Below are positions 52,824 to 62,052 of a stretch of DNA of 64,000 nt, one piece after another. The notes below the pieces were generated by a model that was given only the letters and a program-made list of their open reading frames with translations, had not been told where the DNA came from and made no database searches. The first letter of the stretch is position 1. Each line of letters opens with the position of its first letter. Position numbers and translations under genes: made by a program. Source of the stretch: Aureimonas phyllosphaerae (GTDB lineage Bacteria > Pseudomonadota > Alphaproteobacteria > Rhizobiales > Rhizobiaceae); assembly GCF_900113065.1 (NCBI RefSeq), contig NZ_FOOA01000006.1, positions 62,001 to 126,000 of the forward strand, in the 5' to 3' direction.

Positions 52824-54089
52824 TTGCATTTCGGCCTCGTCTGCCCCCCGTTTCCGAGCCATGCGCGCGCGTTCGAGGCTCTTGCGCTGGCGCTCGCCCA
52901 GCGTGGCCATCGCTCGACCTTCCTGATGAACGCGGGCTGCGGCGAGATGGTGCGCGCCGGCCCGTGGGACGTCCGAGAGGCGGGGCTGGGCGCGGCGCCG
53001 CGTCCGACGGCGAGGGCCGGCTCCACCGGCCTCTTCGGCATCCTGCGCACGGTGGCCGAGAGCGCGGAGCGCACGCAAGGACTGGTATCGGGCGGCGTGG
53101 CGGTTCTGCGCGAGGCCGGCGTCGAAGCCCTCGTCGGCGACCAGATGGAGCCGGCGACCGGTCTTCTCGCCACGCATCTCGGCTTGCCCTTCGTGTCGCT
53201 CGCCTCGGCGCTGCCGATCGATCCCGACGCGGCCCTGCCGCCGCCCTATCTCGACTGGCCGTTCGACGACAGTGTCGACGGGCTGAAGCGCAACCGTGGC
53301 GGGCGCTACGTCGCGGGCCTCCTGATGCGCCGACAGGCCGAGACGATTCGTCGCTGCGCGCTCTCGCTCGGCCTCCAGCCGCTCGGGGGCCTGGAGGACT
53401 GGCTGTCGCCGCTCGGCACGATCTCGCAGACGCTGCCCGCCTTCGACTTTCCCTATGGCGGCGCGCGCCGGATCCTCGGCGTCGGGCCGCTGCGCTCGCC
53501 CGGCGAGGGGCAGGCGCCGCTGCCCTTCGCGCCCGATCCCGCGCGGCCGCTCGTCTTCGCCTCGCTCGGCACGCTGCAGGGGCACCGCGTCGGTCTCTTC
53601 CGGGTGATCGCCGAGGCCTGCCGCCGGCTTGACCTCGGTCTGGTCGTGGCTCATTGCGGACGTCTGACAGCACGGGAGGCGGCCACCATCGATGCGGATC
53701 TCGTGACCGACTTCCTGCCCCAGCGCACCATGCTGCGCGCGGCAAGCGTCTGTGTGACGCATGGCGGGCTGAACACCGCGCTCGACGCGATGGAAGCCGG
53801 CGTGCCGGCGCTCGCCATCCCGATCGCCTACGACCAGCCGGGCGTCGCCGCCCGTCTCGTCCATCACGGCGCAGGGCTGAAGCTCTCGCGTCGCCGCCTG
53901 ACGCCGGACGCGGTGGAGGGCGCGCTCGTGCGTCTCCTGGGCGAGGCGGAATTCTGTTCGGAGGCCGCCGCCATCGGCGCGGCGATCGGCGAGGCGGGGG
54001 GCGCGACGCGTGCGGCCGAGACGGTCGAGGCCTGGGTGACGCATGCCCTCGCAACCACCTGGCCGCCTCTCGCGCGGGAGGTGGCATGA
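52824..54089 (+). CDS. crtX: Zeaxanthin glucosyltransferase CrtX
   Basis: This is a GT1 family UDP-glucosyltransferase (421 aa) that adds glucose to the hydroxyls of zeaxanthin. The N-terminal Rossmann start MHFGLVCPPFPSHARAFEAL and the C-terminal signature THGGLNTALDAMEAGVPALA with YDQPGVAARL match CrtX. A TTG at 52824 is needed to include the first beta-strand; the next in-frame ATG would cut it off. The stop overlaps the crtY start (ATGA). It is the first gene of crtX-crtY-crtI-crtB, the order known from Pantoea. Its substrate requires a beta-carotene hydroxylase that I do not find here. Confidence 0.93.
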   Translation: MHFGLVCPPFPSHARAFEALALALAQRGHRSTFLMNAGCGEMVRAGPWDVREAGLGAAPRPTARAGSTGLFGILRTVAESAERTQGLVSGGVAVLREAGVEALVGDQMEPATGLLATHLGLPFVSLASALPIDPDAALPPPYLDWPFDDSVDGLKRNRGGRYVAGLLMRRQAETIRRCALSLGLQPLGGLEDWLSPLGTISQTLPAFDFPYGGARRILGVGPLRSPGEGQAPLPFAPDPARPLVFASLGTLQGHRVGLFRVIAEACRRLDLGLVVAHCGRLTAREAATIDADLVTDFLPQRTMLRAASVCVTHGGLNTALDAMEAGVPALAIPIAYDQPGVAARLVHHGAGLKLSRRRLTPDAVEGALVRLLGEAEFCSEAAAIGAAIGEAGGATRAAETVEAWVTHALATTWPPLAREVA

Positions 54090-55249
54090 GTCTCGACGCC
54101 GACGTCATCCTGCTCGGCGGCGGTCTCGCCAACGGGCTGATCGCCTATCGCCTCGCGATGCGGCGGCCGGACCTCAAGGTGCTCGTCGTCGAGGGCGGCG
54201 AGGCGCTCGGCGGCAACCACACCTGGAGCTTCCACGACGGCGACCTGTCGACCGCCGAACAGGACTGGGTCGCCCCGCTCGTATCCGCGCGCTGGGCCGA
54301 CTACGACGTGCGCTTCCCAGGCCGGCGCCGCCGCTTTGCTACCGGCTACGCCTCGGTCTCGTCGGAGCGCTTCCGCGAGGTGATCGCCGCGCGGCTCGGC
54401 GAGCGCATCCTGACCGGCGTTCCGGCGGTCGCGGTCACGCCGACCGGCGTGACGCTCGCCGACCAGCGCACGCTGACCGCGCGCGCGGTGATCGACGGGC
54501 GGGGGGCGCGAAAGAGCCCGCATCTCGACCTCGGGTTCCAGAAGTTCCTCGGCCAGGAATGGGAGTTCGACCGCCCGCACGGCGTCGAGCGTCCGGTGAT
54601 CATGGATGCCACCGTACCCCAGCGCGACGGCTATCGCTTCGTCTACCTCCTGCCCTTCTCGCCGACGCGCCTCCTCGTCGAGGACACCTACTATGCCGAC
54701 CGCGGCGATCTCGACGTCGAGACCCTGCGCGGGCATCTCGCCGACTATGCCGCGGCGGCGAACTGGGGCGAGGGGCGCCTCGTGCGCGAGGAGCACGGCA
54801 TCCTGCCGATCGCGCTGGGCGGCGACATCGACGCCCTGATCGCGGCGGCCGGCGGCATGCCGACGGTGGGGCTGGCCCATGCGCTGTTCCATCCGACCAC
54901 CGGCTACTCGCTGCCCGACGCCGTCCATGTCGCCGATCTCGTCTCGCGCGCGCCGGACATCTCGCCCGAAGGGTTGTCGCGTCTTCTCGACGCGCATGCG
55001 CGCAACATCTGGTCCGACCGCAGCTATTTCCGCATGCTGAACCGCCTTCTCTTCCAGGCCGGACGGCCGGAGGAGCGCTACCGGATCCTCGAGCATTTCC
55101 ATCGTCTGCCGGACGATCTGGTGGCGCGGTTCTATGCCGCACGGCTGGACTTTGGCGACAAGGTGCGCATTCTCGCCGGCAAGCCTCCCGTTCCGGTCCT
55201 GAGCGCCCTCCGGGTCCTCGCCGCCCGTCGTCCCAAGGAATCCGCATGA
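54086..55249 (+). CDS. crtY: Lycopene beta-cyclase CrtY
   Basis: This is a flavoprotein that cyclises both ends of lycopene to give beta-carotene at the membrane. The 387-residue protein has the N-terminal dinucleotide motif LLGGGLANGLIA, the WSFHDGD block, and the family core DATVPQRDGYRFVYLLPF followed by VEDTYYAD. The C-terminus has the conserved FYAARL and GKPPVP. Both ends overlap neighbours by 4 bp (ATGA with crtX and with crtI), so the four biosynthetic genes are coupled. Confidence 0.95.
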   Translation: MSLDADVILLGGGLANGLIAYRLAMRRPDLKVLVVEGGEALGGNHTWSFHDGDLSTAEQDWVAPLVSARWADYDVRFPGRRRRFATGYASVSSERFREVIAARLGERILTGVPAVAVTPTGVTLADQRTLTARAVIDGRGARKSPHLDLGFQKFLGQEWEFDRPHGVERPVIMDATVPQRDGYRFVYLLPFSPTRLLVEDTYYADRGDLDVETLRGHLADYAAAANWGEGRLVREEHGILPIALGGDIDALIAAAGGMPTVGLAHALFHPTTGYSLPDAVHVADLVSRAPDISPEGLSRLLDAHARNIWSDRSYFRMLNRLLFQAGRPEERYRILEHFHRLPDDLVARFYAARLDFGDKVRILAGKPPVPVLSALRVLAARRPKESA

Positions 55250-56748
55250 AGCACGTTCCCCCGCCCGCCCGGTCCGCCGTCGTCATCGGTTCGGGCTTCG
55301 GCGGACTGGCGCTGGCGATCCGGCTTCAGGCCGCCGGCATCCAGACGGTGCTTCTGGAAAAGCGCGACAAGCCGGGCGGCCGCGCCTACGTCTACGAGGA
55401 CCAGGGCTTCGTGTTCGATGCCGGGCCGACCGTGATTACCGATCCCTCGGCGCTGGAGGAGTTGTACGAGGCCGCCGGCAAGAAGCTGTCCGACTACGTG
55501 ACGCTCCTGCCGGTCAGCCCGTTCTACCGGCTCTGCTGGGAGGACGGCTACGCGTTCGACTATGCCAACGACCAGGCCGAGCTCGACCGGCAGATCGGCG
55601 CGAAGAGCCCCGAGGATGTCGAGGGCTACCGCCGCTTCCTCGCCTATTCCAAAGCCGTCTTCGAGGAGGGCTACCTCAAGCTCGGCACCGTGCCGTTCCT
55701 GCAGTTCCGCGACATGGTGCGCGCCGGGCCGCAACTCGCCAAGCTCCAGGCCTGGCGCTCGGTCTATGCCAAGGTGTCGGAATTCATCAAGGACGACCAG
55801 CTCCGGCAGGCCTTCTCGTTCCACTCGCTGCTGGTCGGCGGCAACCCCTTCGCCACCTCCTCGATCTACGCCCTGATCCACGCGCTGGAGCGCGAATGGG
55901 GCGTCTGGTTCCCGAAGGGCGGCACCGGCGCGCTGATCCAGGGCATGGTGAAGCTCTTCACCGACATCGGCGGGCGGATCGAACTGAACGCCGAGGTCTC
56001 GCGCATCGCGGTCGACGGGCGGCGCGCGACCGGCGTCGTGCTGCACGACGGGCGCAGCTTCGACGCCGATATCGTGGCCTCCAACGCCGACGTCGTCCAC
56101 ACCTACGACAAGCTCCTGCGCGGCACGACGCGCGGCGCGGCTCAGGCCGCCAAGCTGAAGCGCAAACGCTTCTCGATGTCGCTCTTCGTCCTCTATTTCG
56201 GCCTGAAGCGGCACCAGACGCAACTGCAGCACCACACGGTCCTCTTCGGGGCGCGCTACCGGGCGCTGATCGACGAGATCTTCAAGGGCAAGGAACTGGC
56301 GGGCGACTTTTCGCTCTACCTTCACAGCCCCTGCGCCACCGACCCGTCGCTCGCCCCGCCGGGCATGGGCAGCTACTACGTGCTGTCGCCGGTGCCGCAC
56401 CTCGGCAACGCCTCGATCGACTGGTCGGTCGAAGGGCCGCGCTATGCCGACCGCATCCTCGACTATCTCGAGGCCCGCTACATGCCGGGCCTGCGCGCCG
56501 ACCTCGTCACCCAGCGCATCTTCACGCCGAACGACTTCGTGTCGGAACTCAACGCCCATCACGGGTCGGCCTTCTCGCTCGACCCGGTGCTGACGCAGTC
56601 CGCCTGGTTCCGCGCGCACAATCGCGACGACTGGATCCCGAACCTCTACTTCGTCGGCGCAGGGACCCATCCGGGCGCCGGCGTGCCGGGCGTCGTCGGC
56701 TCGGCCAAGGCGACGGCGGGTCTGATCCTCGGGCATGAGCCAGCCTGA
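55246..56748 (+). CDS. crtI: Phytoene desaturase (lycopene-forming) CrtI
   Basis: This is an FAD-dependent desaturase/isomerase that converts 15-cis-phytoene to all-trans-lycopene in four steps. The 500-residue protein has the N-terminal VIGSGFGGLALAIRLQAAG, the KPGGRAYVYEDQGF stretch with DAGPTVI, and the bacterial CrtI C-terminus NLYFVGAGTHPGAGVPGVVG (the carotenoid oxidoreductase signature). ATG overlaps the crtY stop, and the end overlaps crtB by 14 bp. Confidence 0.97.
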   Translation: MKHVPPPARSAVVIGSGFGGLALAIRLQAAGIQTVLLEKRDKPGGRAYVYEDQGFVFDAGPTVITDPSALEELYEAAGKKLSDYVTLLPVSPFYRLCWEDGYAFDYANDQAELDRQIGAKSPEDVEGYRRFLAYSKAVFEEGYLKLGTVPFLQFRDMVRAGPQLAKLQAWRSVYAKVSEFIKDDQLRQAFSFHSLLVGGNPFATSSIYALIHALEREWGVWFPKGGTGALIQGMVKLFTDIGGRIELNAEVSRIAVDGRRATGVVLHDGRSFDADIVASNADVVHTYDKLLRGTTRGAAQAAKLKRKRFSMSLFVLYFGLKRHQTQLQHHTVLFGARYRALIDEIFKGKELAGDFSLYLHSPCATDPSLAPPGMGSYYVLSPVPHLGNASIDWSVEGPRYADRILDYLEARYMPGLRADLVTQRIFTPNDFVSELNAHHGSAFSLDPVLTQSAWFRAHNRDDWIPNLYFVGAGTHPGAGVPGVVGSAKATAGLILGHEPA

Positions 56749-57661
56749 CCTCGCGGCCATCTCGGCCGCGTCGATCGCCAAGGGGTCGAAGAGTTTCGCC
56801 GCCGCCTCGCGCCTCTTCGACCGGGAGACGCGCCTGAGCGTCGTGATGCTTTACGCCTGGTGCCGACACTGCGACGACGTGGTGGACGGGCAGGAGGCGG
56901 GATCGGCGGCCCGCCATCTCGACGAGCGCCCGGCGCATGAGCGCATCGCCGCGCTCCGGGCCGATACGGAAGCCGCCTTCGAAGGGCGCACGCAAGGGCT
57001 CCATCCCGCCTTCGCGGCGCTCGCCGAGGTCGTGCGGCGCCACGGCATTCCTCGCACGGACGCCGCCGAGCATCTCGCGGGCTTTGCCATGGATGTCGAC
57101 GAGGAGCGCTACCGGACCCTCGACGATCTCCTCGTCTACTGCTGGCGCGTGGCCGGCGTCGTCGGCGTGATGATGGCGCGGATCATGGGCGTCCGGGACG
57201 AGGCCGTGCTCGACCGGGCGAGCGATCTCGGCCTTGCCTTCCAACTGACCAACATCGCGCGCGACGTCGTCGACGACGCGGTGGCCGGCCGGGTCTACCT
57301 GCCGCTGGACTGGCTGATCCAGGAGGGGCTCGACGTCGCCGATCTCACCGATCCGCGGCGCGCCGAGGCGGTGTTCCGGCTGCGGCGTCGTCTGGTCGAG
57401 GCGGCGGAGCCCTTTTACGCTTCCGCGCGAATTGGAATCGACGCCCTGCCGCGCCGCTCCGCCTGGGCGGTCGGCACCGCGCACGGGGTCTATCGGCGGA
57501 TCGGGTTGAAGCTCGTCGCCATCGGGCCGCAGCCGCGCCCTGAGCGCGTGTCGACGACGACCGGCGAGAAGATCGCCGAGATCGGCCGCGGCGCGGCGAT
57601 GGTGCTGCGCGCGGGCGGGACCGCGCCGCGCTCGCCGCTCCTGTGGACGCGGCCGCGCTGA
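56735..57661 (+). CDS. crtB: Phytoene synthase CrtB
   Basis: CrtB condenses two GGPP to phytoene. Both Asp-rich Mg2+-diphosphate motifs are present: CDDVVD (about 46-51) and ARDVVDDAVAGRVYLP in the second half, plus the QLTNIARD context typical of squalene/phytoene synthases. The length of 308 is normal. It is the last gene of the crtXYIB run and ends 10 bp from the stop of the convergent MHYT-GGDEF-EAL gene. Confidence 0.97.
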   Translation: MSQPDLAAISAASIAKGSKSFAAASRLFDRETRLSVVMLYAWCRHCDDVVDGQEAGSAARHLDERPAHERIAALRADTEAAFEGRTQGLHPAFAALAEVVRRHGIPRTDAAEHLAGFAMDVDEERYRTLDDLLVYCWRVAGVVGVMMARIMGVRDEAVLDRASDLGLAFQLTNIARDVVDDAVAGRVYLPLDWLIQEGLDVADLTDPRRAEAVFRLRRRLVEAAEPFYASARIGIDALPRRSAWAVGTAHGVYRRIGLKLVAIGPQPRPERVSTTTGEKIAEIGRGAAMVLRAGGTAPRSPLLWTRPR

Positions 57662-57671
57662 CGCCTCGCGG

Positions 57672-59675
57672 TCAGACGGCGCGGGCCAGCATCGGCGTCG
57701 TCGGCAGAACGAAGGGCGTCGGCTTGCCGAACAGGTAGCCCTGCGCCCCGTCGCAGCCGATGCGGCGCAGGATGTCGCGCTGGGCGGGCGTCTCGACGCC
57801 TTCGCCGACGATCGCGATCTCCATGTCGCGGCCCATCTGCGCGATGCCTTTCAGGACCGCCATGGAGTTGCGGTCGATTTCCGCCGACGTGACGAAGCTG
57901 CGGTCGATCTTGATCACGTCGACCGGCAGGCGCCGGAGGTGGGACAGGGACGAGAAGCCGGTGCCGAAGTCGTCCATGGCGACCCTGACCCCGAGGGCAC
58001 GCACCGCGTTCAGGATGGCGGCGACCTCGTCGTGGTTGGCCACGATTGCGGTTTCCGTCAGTTCGATCGTCAGGCGCTGCGGCGGCAGGCCGGTTTCAGC
58101 CAGGATCCGCGCGACCAGCGCCGGAAACCGCGCCGAGCGCAGCTGCAGTGCCGAGACGTTCACCGCGACATAGAGATCCGAGGGCCAGGCGGACGCCTTC
58201 AGGCAGGCGTCCTTCAGGACCCACTCCCCGATGGGACCGATCGCGCCGGAGGCCTCGGCCAGGGGAATGAACTCGGCCGGCGACACCGGCCCGCGCATCG
58301 GATGCGTCCAGCGCAGGAGCGCCTCGTATCCGAAGATGGAAAGCGTCTCGGGGTTGACGATCGGCTGGAAGTGCAGGCGGAACTCGTCGCGCTCGACCGC
58401 GGACTGGAGATCGCTCTCCAACTGGGCCCGTTGGCGGTCGGCCTCGCGCATGCCGGGCGTGAAGCGCACCACCTGCCCGCGGCCGCGACGTTTGGCCTCG
58501 TAGAGGGCCGCATCGGCCCGGCGCGTGATCGTCTCGGCATCCTCGGCATTCTCGATGCTGCAGATGCCGATCGAGCAGCCCGACAGGATCTGGCGTCCGT
58601 CGATGTCCATCGGCTCGCGCAGCGCCGCGCCGAACTCGTGCGCCATCTGCGCCGCCGATTCCGGGTTGTCGAAGACGAGCGCCGCCAGTTCGTCACCGCC
58701 GATGCGGTAGCCGTAGGTGCCCGGACCCATCGAGGCCTGGAAGCGCCGCGACACTTCGCACAGGAGCTTGTCGCCCGTCGCGTGGCCGTAGGTGTCGTTG
58801 ATCGACTTGAAGTGATCGAGGTCGATCATCATCAGCTTGAACCAGCGGCCTTCGGCCAGCGCCTGGTCCATCTTGAGCTGGAGCGCGCGCCGGTTGGGAA
58901 GGCCGGTCAGGGGATCGCGGTAGGCCATGTCGAGAAGCGACCGGTCCGCCCGCGTCCGCTCGTCCATGTCGATGATCGAGGTCGACAGGCCGGTGCCCAC
59001 GATGAGCAGCGCCACGATCGCGATCGCGAGCGCCATGCCGGTCGATCCGACGCCGGCCGCCGTCGTCTCGCTCGCGATGGGCGTCAGCGTCAGCGCCTGC
59101 ATGCCGAAGAGGTGGAGGGTGATGATGCCGAGCGCCAGAAGCCCGGCCGCGAGCGCTTCGCGGCGCAGGCCGGCCGAGCCGCGGAGCGTCCACAGGGCGC
59201 CGGTGCTGAAGGCGATGGATGCGGCGAGCGACAAGGCCGCCGCGAAGCCGTCCCAGTGCAGGACGCCCGGGACCTGATACCCGAACATGCCGAGATAGTG
59301 CATGCCGGTGATCGACACGCCGAGCATGGCACCACCTGCGAGCGTGCGCATCCGCGTCGGCACGCGGCCCGCCAGCGCCAGCGCGATGCCGGAGCCCGCG
59401 ATCGCGACCAGCGTGGACAGGACGGTGAGCAGCGGGTCGAACGTCGCGGGAACATCGGGGCGGTAGCCGAGCATCGCGACGAAATGCGTCGTCCAGGTCG
59501 AGATGCCCGTGCTGATCGCCGCAAGGAACAGCCAGCCGATCCGCGCCCGCCCGTCGAACGAGCGGCTGCGCACGAATAGCGTCATGGTGACGAAGGCGCC
59601 ACTGGCGCACACGATGGCCGCAAGGAGCAGCAGCGTCAGCTGATGTTCCAGGACGAGGCATGTGGACAGGACCAT
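57672..59675 (-). CDS. MHYT-GGDEF-EAL membrane protein (c-di-GMP turnover)
   Basis: This is an inner-membrane c-di-GMP enzyme of 667 residues. The first 230 residues are seven hydrophobic helices with MHYT-type motifs: THFVAM (about 63), GMHYLGM (about 124) and a degenerate LHLFGM (about 187). MHYT domains are proposed to bind a metal and sense O2, CO or NO. The GGDEF domain has RIGGDEL (about 324-330; the last residue is Leu, and no RxxD inhibitory site precedes it), and the EAL domain has YEALLRW (about 450), DDFGTGFSSL and VEGVETPAQ, all complete, so phosphodiesterase activity is more certain than cyclase. A GGAGAG site supports ATG 59675 over TTG 59699. It separates crtB from crtE. Confidence 0.92.
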   Translation of the reverse strand: MVLSTCLVLEHQLTLLLLAAIVCASGAFVTMTLFVRSRSFDGRARIGWLFLAAISTGISTWTTHFVAMLGYRPDVPATFDPLLTVLSTLVAIAGSGIALALAGRVPTRMRTLAGGAMLGVSITGMHYLGMFGYQVPGVLHWDGFAAALSLAASIAFSTGALWTLRGSAGLRREALAAGLLALGIITLHLFGMQALTLTPIASETTAAGVGSTGMALAIAIVALLIVGTGLSTSIIDMDERTRADRSLLDMAYRDPLTGLPNRRALQLKMDQALAEGRWFKLMMIDLDHFKSINDTYGHATGDKLLCEVSRRFQASMGPGTYGYRIGGDELAALVFDNPESAAQMAHEFGAALREPMDIDGRQILSGCSIGICSIENAEDAETITRRADAALYEAKRRGRGQVVRFTPGMREADRQRAQLESDLQSAVERDEFRLHFQPIVNPETLSIFGYEALLRWTHPMRGPVSPAEFIPLAEASGAIGPIGEWVLKDACLKASAWPSDLYVAVNVSALQLRSARFPALVARILAETGLPPQRLTIELTETAIVANHDEVAAILNAVRALGVRVAMDDFGTGFSSLSHLRRLPVDVIKIDRSFVTSAEIDRNSMAVLKGIAQMGRDMEIAIVGEGVETPAQRDILRRIGCDGAQGYLFGKPTPFVLPTTPMLARAV

Positions 59676-59795
59676 GAACGGCTCTCCGTTGACAGCCAAT
59701 CATTGTCATGCCGATCTGAAAGAAACCGTAGCGTGTGTCGGAAAATCCGAACGGTCAGTCGCAGGTACGATCCGGCGTGTCGCGACCCCGGCCGG

Positions 59796-60761
59796 TCAGC
59801 GGCGACCGCCTTCCTGCTCGATCGCCGGCGGAAGCGCGGCCGGCTGCGGCGGGCGGCCGAGGCCCGCCAGCCGCACCACCAGGGCATCGAGGCGCGAGCT
59901 GGCGCCGAAGACGGTCTCGAGATGGGCGCGTGCGGTGCCGATGTGACGCTCCACCAGCCGCTGCGTGCGCTCGACGCCGACCAGCGCCACCACCGTCGAC
60001 TTGCCGGCATCGCGCCCGACATCCTTGCCGATCGCGGCCGGGTCCGACGTCAGGTCGAGGAGGTCGTCCATCAACTGGAAGGCGAGGCCGAGCTCGCCCG
60101 CGAAGGCGGAGAGATTCGCGCGTTGGCCCGGCGTCGCGCCGGCCACGATCGCGCCGAGCTCGACGGCCGACAGGAACAAGGCGCCGGTCTTGCGTCCGTT
60201 GGCGTCGCCGATGTCCTGCGCCGACCGGGGACCCCGGCCGCCGCGAAGGTCCTGGTACTGGCCGCCGACGAGGCCTAGCGAGCCGACCGCCGAGGCAAGG
60301 ACGCCGACGGCGGCGTTGCGCCGTTCGGGCGCCAGCCCCTCGATCCGCGACAGGACGGCGAAGGCTTCCGTCAGCATGGCGATCGAGGCGAGCACCGCGA
60401 CGTCCTCGCCATGGCCGCGGTGGATCGCCGGGCGGCCACGCCGCAGCGCCGCGTCGTCCATGCAGGGCAGGTCGTCGAGAATCAGCGAGGCGGCGTGCAC
60501 CATTTCCACCGCGCAGCCGGCGTCGAGAGCGGCGTCGAGGGGGCCGCCGAGATCCTGCGCCACGATCGCCGCGATCAGCGGACGCAGGCGCTTCCCGGGC
60601 GCGAGCAAGCTGTCGCGCATCGCCGCCTCCAGCCCCTGCTGGCCCGCCAGGACCACGGGCACGAGCTCAGCCAGCCGCGCTTCGATCCGGGCAAGAAGGA
60701 GGGTGTTCGGGCCGTCGGTGGAAAGGGTCATCGCGTCTTCGTCACTTTCGGCGCGGGACAT
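59796..60761 (-). CDS. crtE: Geranylgeranyl diphosphate synthase CrtE
   Basis: This is a trans-isoprenyl diphosphate synthase that makes GGPP for CrtB. The first Asp-rich motif DDLPCMDD (about 96-103) is preceded by HAASLIL, with small residues where FPP synthases have an aromatic, as in Pantoea CrtE; the second is DDLLD (about 232-236). Length is 321 from ATG 60761, or 311 from ATG 60731. It is divergent from idi across about 175 bp and lies upstream of the MHYT gene in the same direction, 120 bp apart. A housekeeping IspA is less likely because of the chain-length residues. Confidence 0.92.
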   Translation of the reverse strand: MSRAESDEDAMTLSTDGPNTLLLARIEARLAELVPVVLAGQQGLEAAMRDSLLAPGKRLRPLIAAIVAQDLGGPLDAALDAGCAVEMVHAASLILDDLPCMDDAALRRGRPAIHRGHGEDVAVLASIAMLTEAFAVLSRIEGLAPERRNAAVGVLASAVGSLGLVGGQYQDLRGGRGPRSAQDIGDANGRKTGALFLSAVELGAIVAGATPGQRANLSAFAGELGLAFQLMDDLLDLTSDPAAIGKDVGRDAGKSTVVALVGVERTQRLVERHIGTARAHLETVFGASSRLDALVVRLAGLGRPPQPAALPPAIEQEGGRR

Positions 60762-60935
60762 CCCTGATGTCACCGTGGGCGGAGTTCTGTACGAAGTTGT
60801 AGCACGGGGCCGCGCCACTGGAACCCGCCGGGCCGGGAGCGGGACGGAATGCGACGAATCGACGTAGAGCGCGCCGGTGCCGTCGGTGGCATGCGGGAGG
60901 CTCGATTGGACGGTGGGACGAGGAACGGGACGGGC

Positions 60936-61979
60936 ATGGGCGAGGAGACCGGCGGCATCGCCGCGCGCAAGGGCGATCATCTCGACATCGTCCTGTCGCC
61001 GCGCCTCAAGGGACGCCAGGCGGAGACCGGCTTCGACGCCGTGCGCTTCGAGCATGTCGCGTTGCCCGAGGTGGACCTCGACGCGATCGATCTCGGAACG
61101 CGGTTTCTCGGCCGGACATTGCGCGCGCCGATCCTGATCTCCTCGATGACCGGCGGGCCGGAGCGCGCCGGCGCGATCAATGCGCGCCTTGCCGAGGCCG
61201 CCGATCACCTCGGCCTTGCGCTTGCTGTCGGCTCGCAACGCATCGCGCTGGAAGGGCGGGGCGCGGGCGGGCTCGACGCGGGCCTTCGTCGCCGCGCGCC
61301 GAACGCGCCGATCCTCGCCAATATCGGCGCGGCGCAGCTCGTCGCGGGCTGGGGGCCGGACGAGGCGCGGCGCGCGGTCGCGATGATCGAGGCCGACGCC
61401 CTGATCGTCCACCTCAATCCCCTGCAGGAAGCCCTGCAGCCGGGCGGCGACCGGCGCTGGAGCGGGATCTTGGCCGCGATCGAGGCGCTGGTCGAGGCGG
61501 TCGAGTTCCCGGTCGTGGTGAAGGAGGTCGGCGCCGGCATCTCCGGCCGGCTCGCGCGGCAGCTGGTCGATGCGGGCGTCGCGGCGATCGACGTCGCGGG
61601 CGCCGGAGGCACCAGCTGGGCGGCGATCGAGGCCGAGCGGACGAGCGACCCGCGCGCGCGCGCCGCCGCGCTCCTGTTCTCCGACTGGGGCATTCCGACC
61701 GCCCGCGCCATCCGGGACGTCCGAGTTGCCTGTCCCGAGGCCGTGGTGATCGGCTCAGGGGGCGTGCGCAACGGTCTCGATGCCGCGCGCGCGATTCGCC
61801 TCGGCGCCGACCTTGTCGGCCAGGCGGCGGCCGGACTGCCCGCGGCGGACCGCTCGAGCGAGGCGGTGGTTGATCATTTCACGCAGGTGATCGAGGAGTT
61901 GCGGATCGCCTGCTTCTGCACCGGTTCGGCCGATCTCGCAGCGCTACGCCGCGCGCCCCTTTTGCCCTCGGGCGGCTGA
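60936..61979 (+). CDS. fni: Type 2 isopentenyl-diphosphate delta-isomerase
   Basis: This is an FMN- and NAD(P)H-dependent IPP/DMAPP isomerase that supplies the DMAPP starter to CrtE. The 347-residue TIM-barrel protein has RKGDHLDIV at the start of homology, LISSMTGG, the [12 protein letters not shown] block and [15 protein letters not shown] near the C-terminus, all typical. Two earlier in-frame ATGs exist (60849 and 60891); MGEETGG at 60936 sits just before the conserved region and follows a GAGGAACGGG stretch. Type 2 idi genes accompany several zeaxanthin or astaxanthin clusters of alphaproteobacteria and Pantoea. Confidence 0.92.
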   Translation: MGEETGGIAARKGDHLDIVLSPRLKGRQAETGFDAVRFEHVALPEVDLDAIDLGTRFLGRTLRAPILISSMTGGPERAGAINARLAEAADHLGLALAVGSQRIALEGRGAGGLDAGLRRRAPNAPILANIGAAQLVAGWGPDEARRAVAMIEADALIVHLNPLQEALQPGGDRRWSGILAAIEALVEAVEFPVVVKEVGAGISGRLARQLVDAGVAAIDVAGAGGTSWAAIEAERTSDPRARAAALLFSDWGIPTARAIRDVRVACPEAVVIGSGGVRNGLDAARAIRLGADLVGQAAAGLPAADRSSEAVVDHFTQVIEELRIACFCTGSADLAALRRAPLLPSGG

Positions 61980-62052
61980 GGGCCGCTTTCCGTTTGCCGC
62001 GGGCGTGTCCCATCCGCTAATCCGGGCCGATCACGGTTTCGATGGAGGACGC

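Noticed and set aside
59796-60761. Housekeeping farnesyl diphosphate synthase (ispA) instead of crtE
   Set aside because: The residues just before the first Asp-rich motif are small (HAAS) as in CrtE, and the gene lies with idi and the crt genes.
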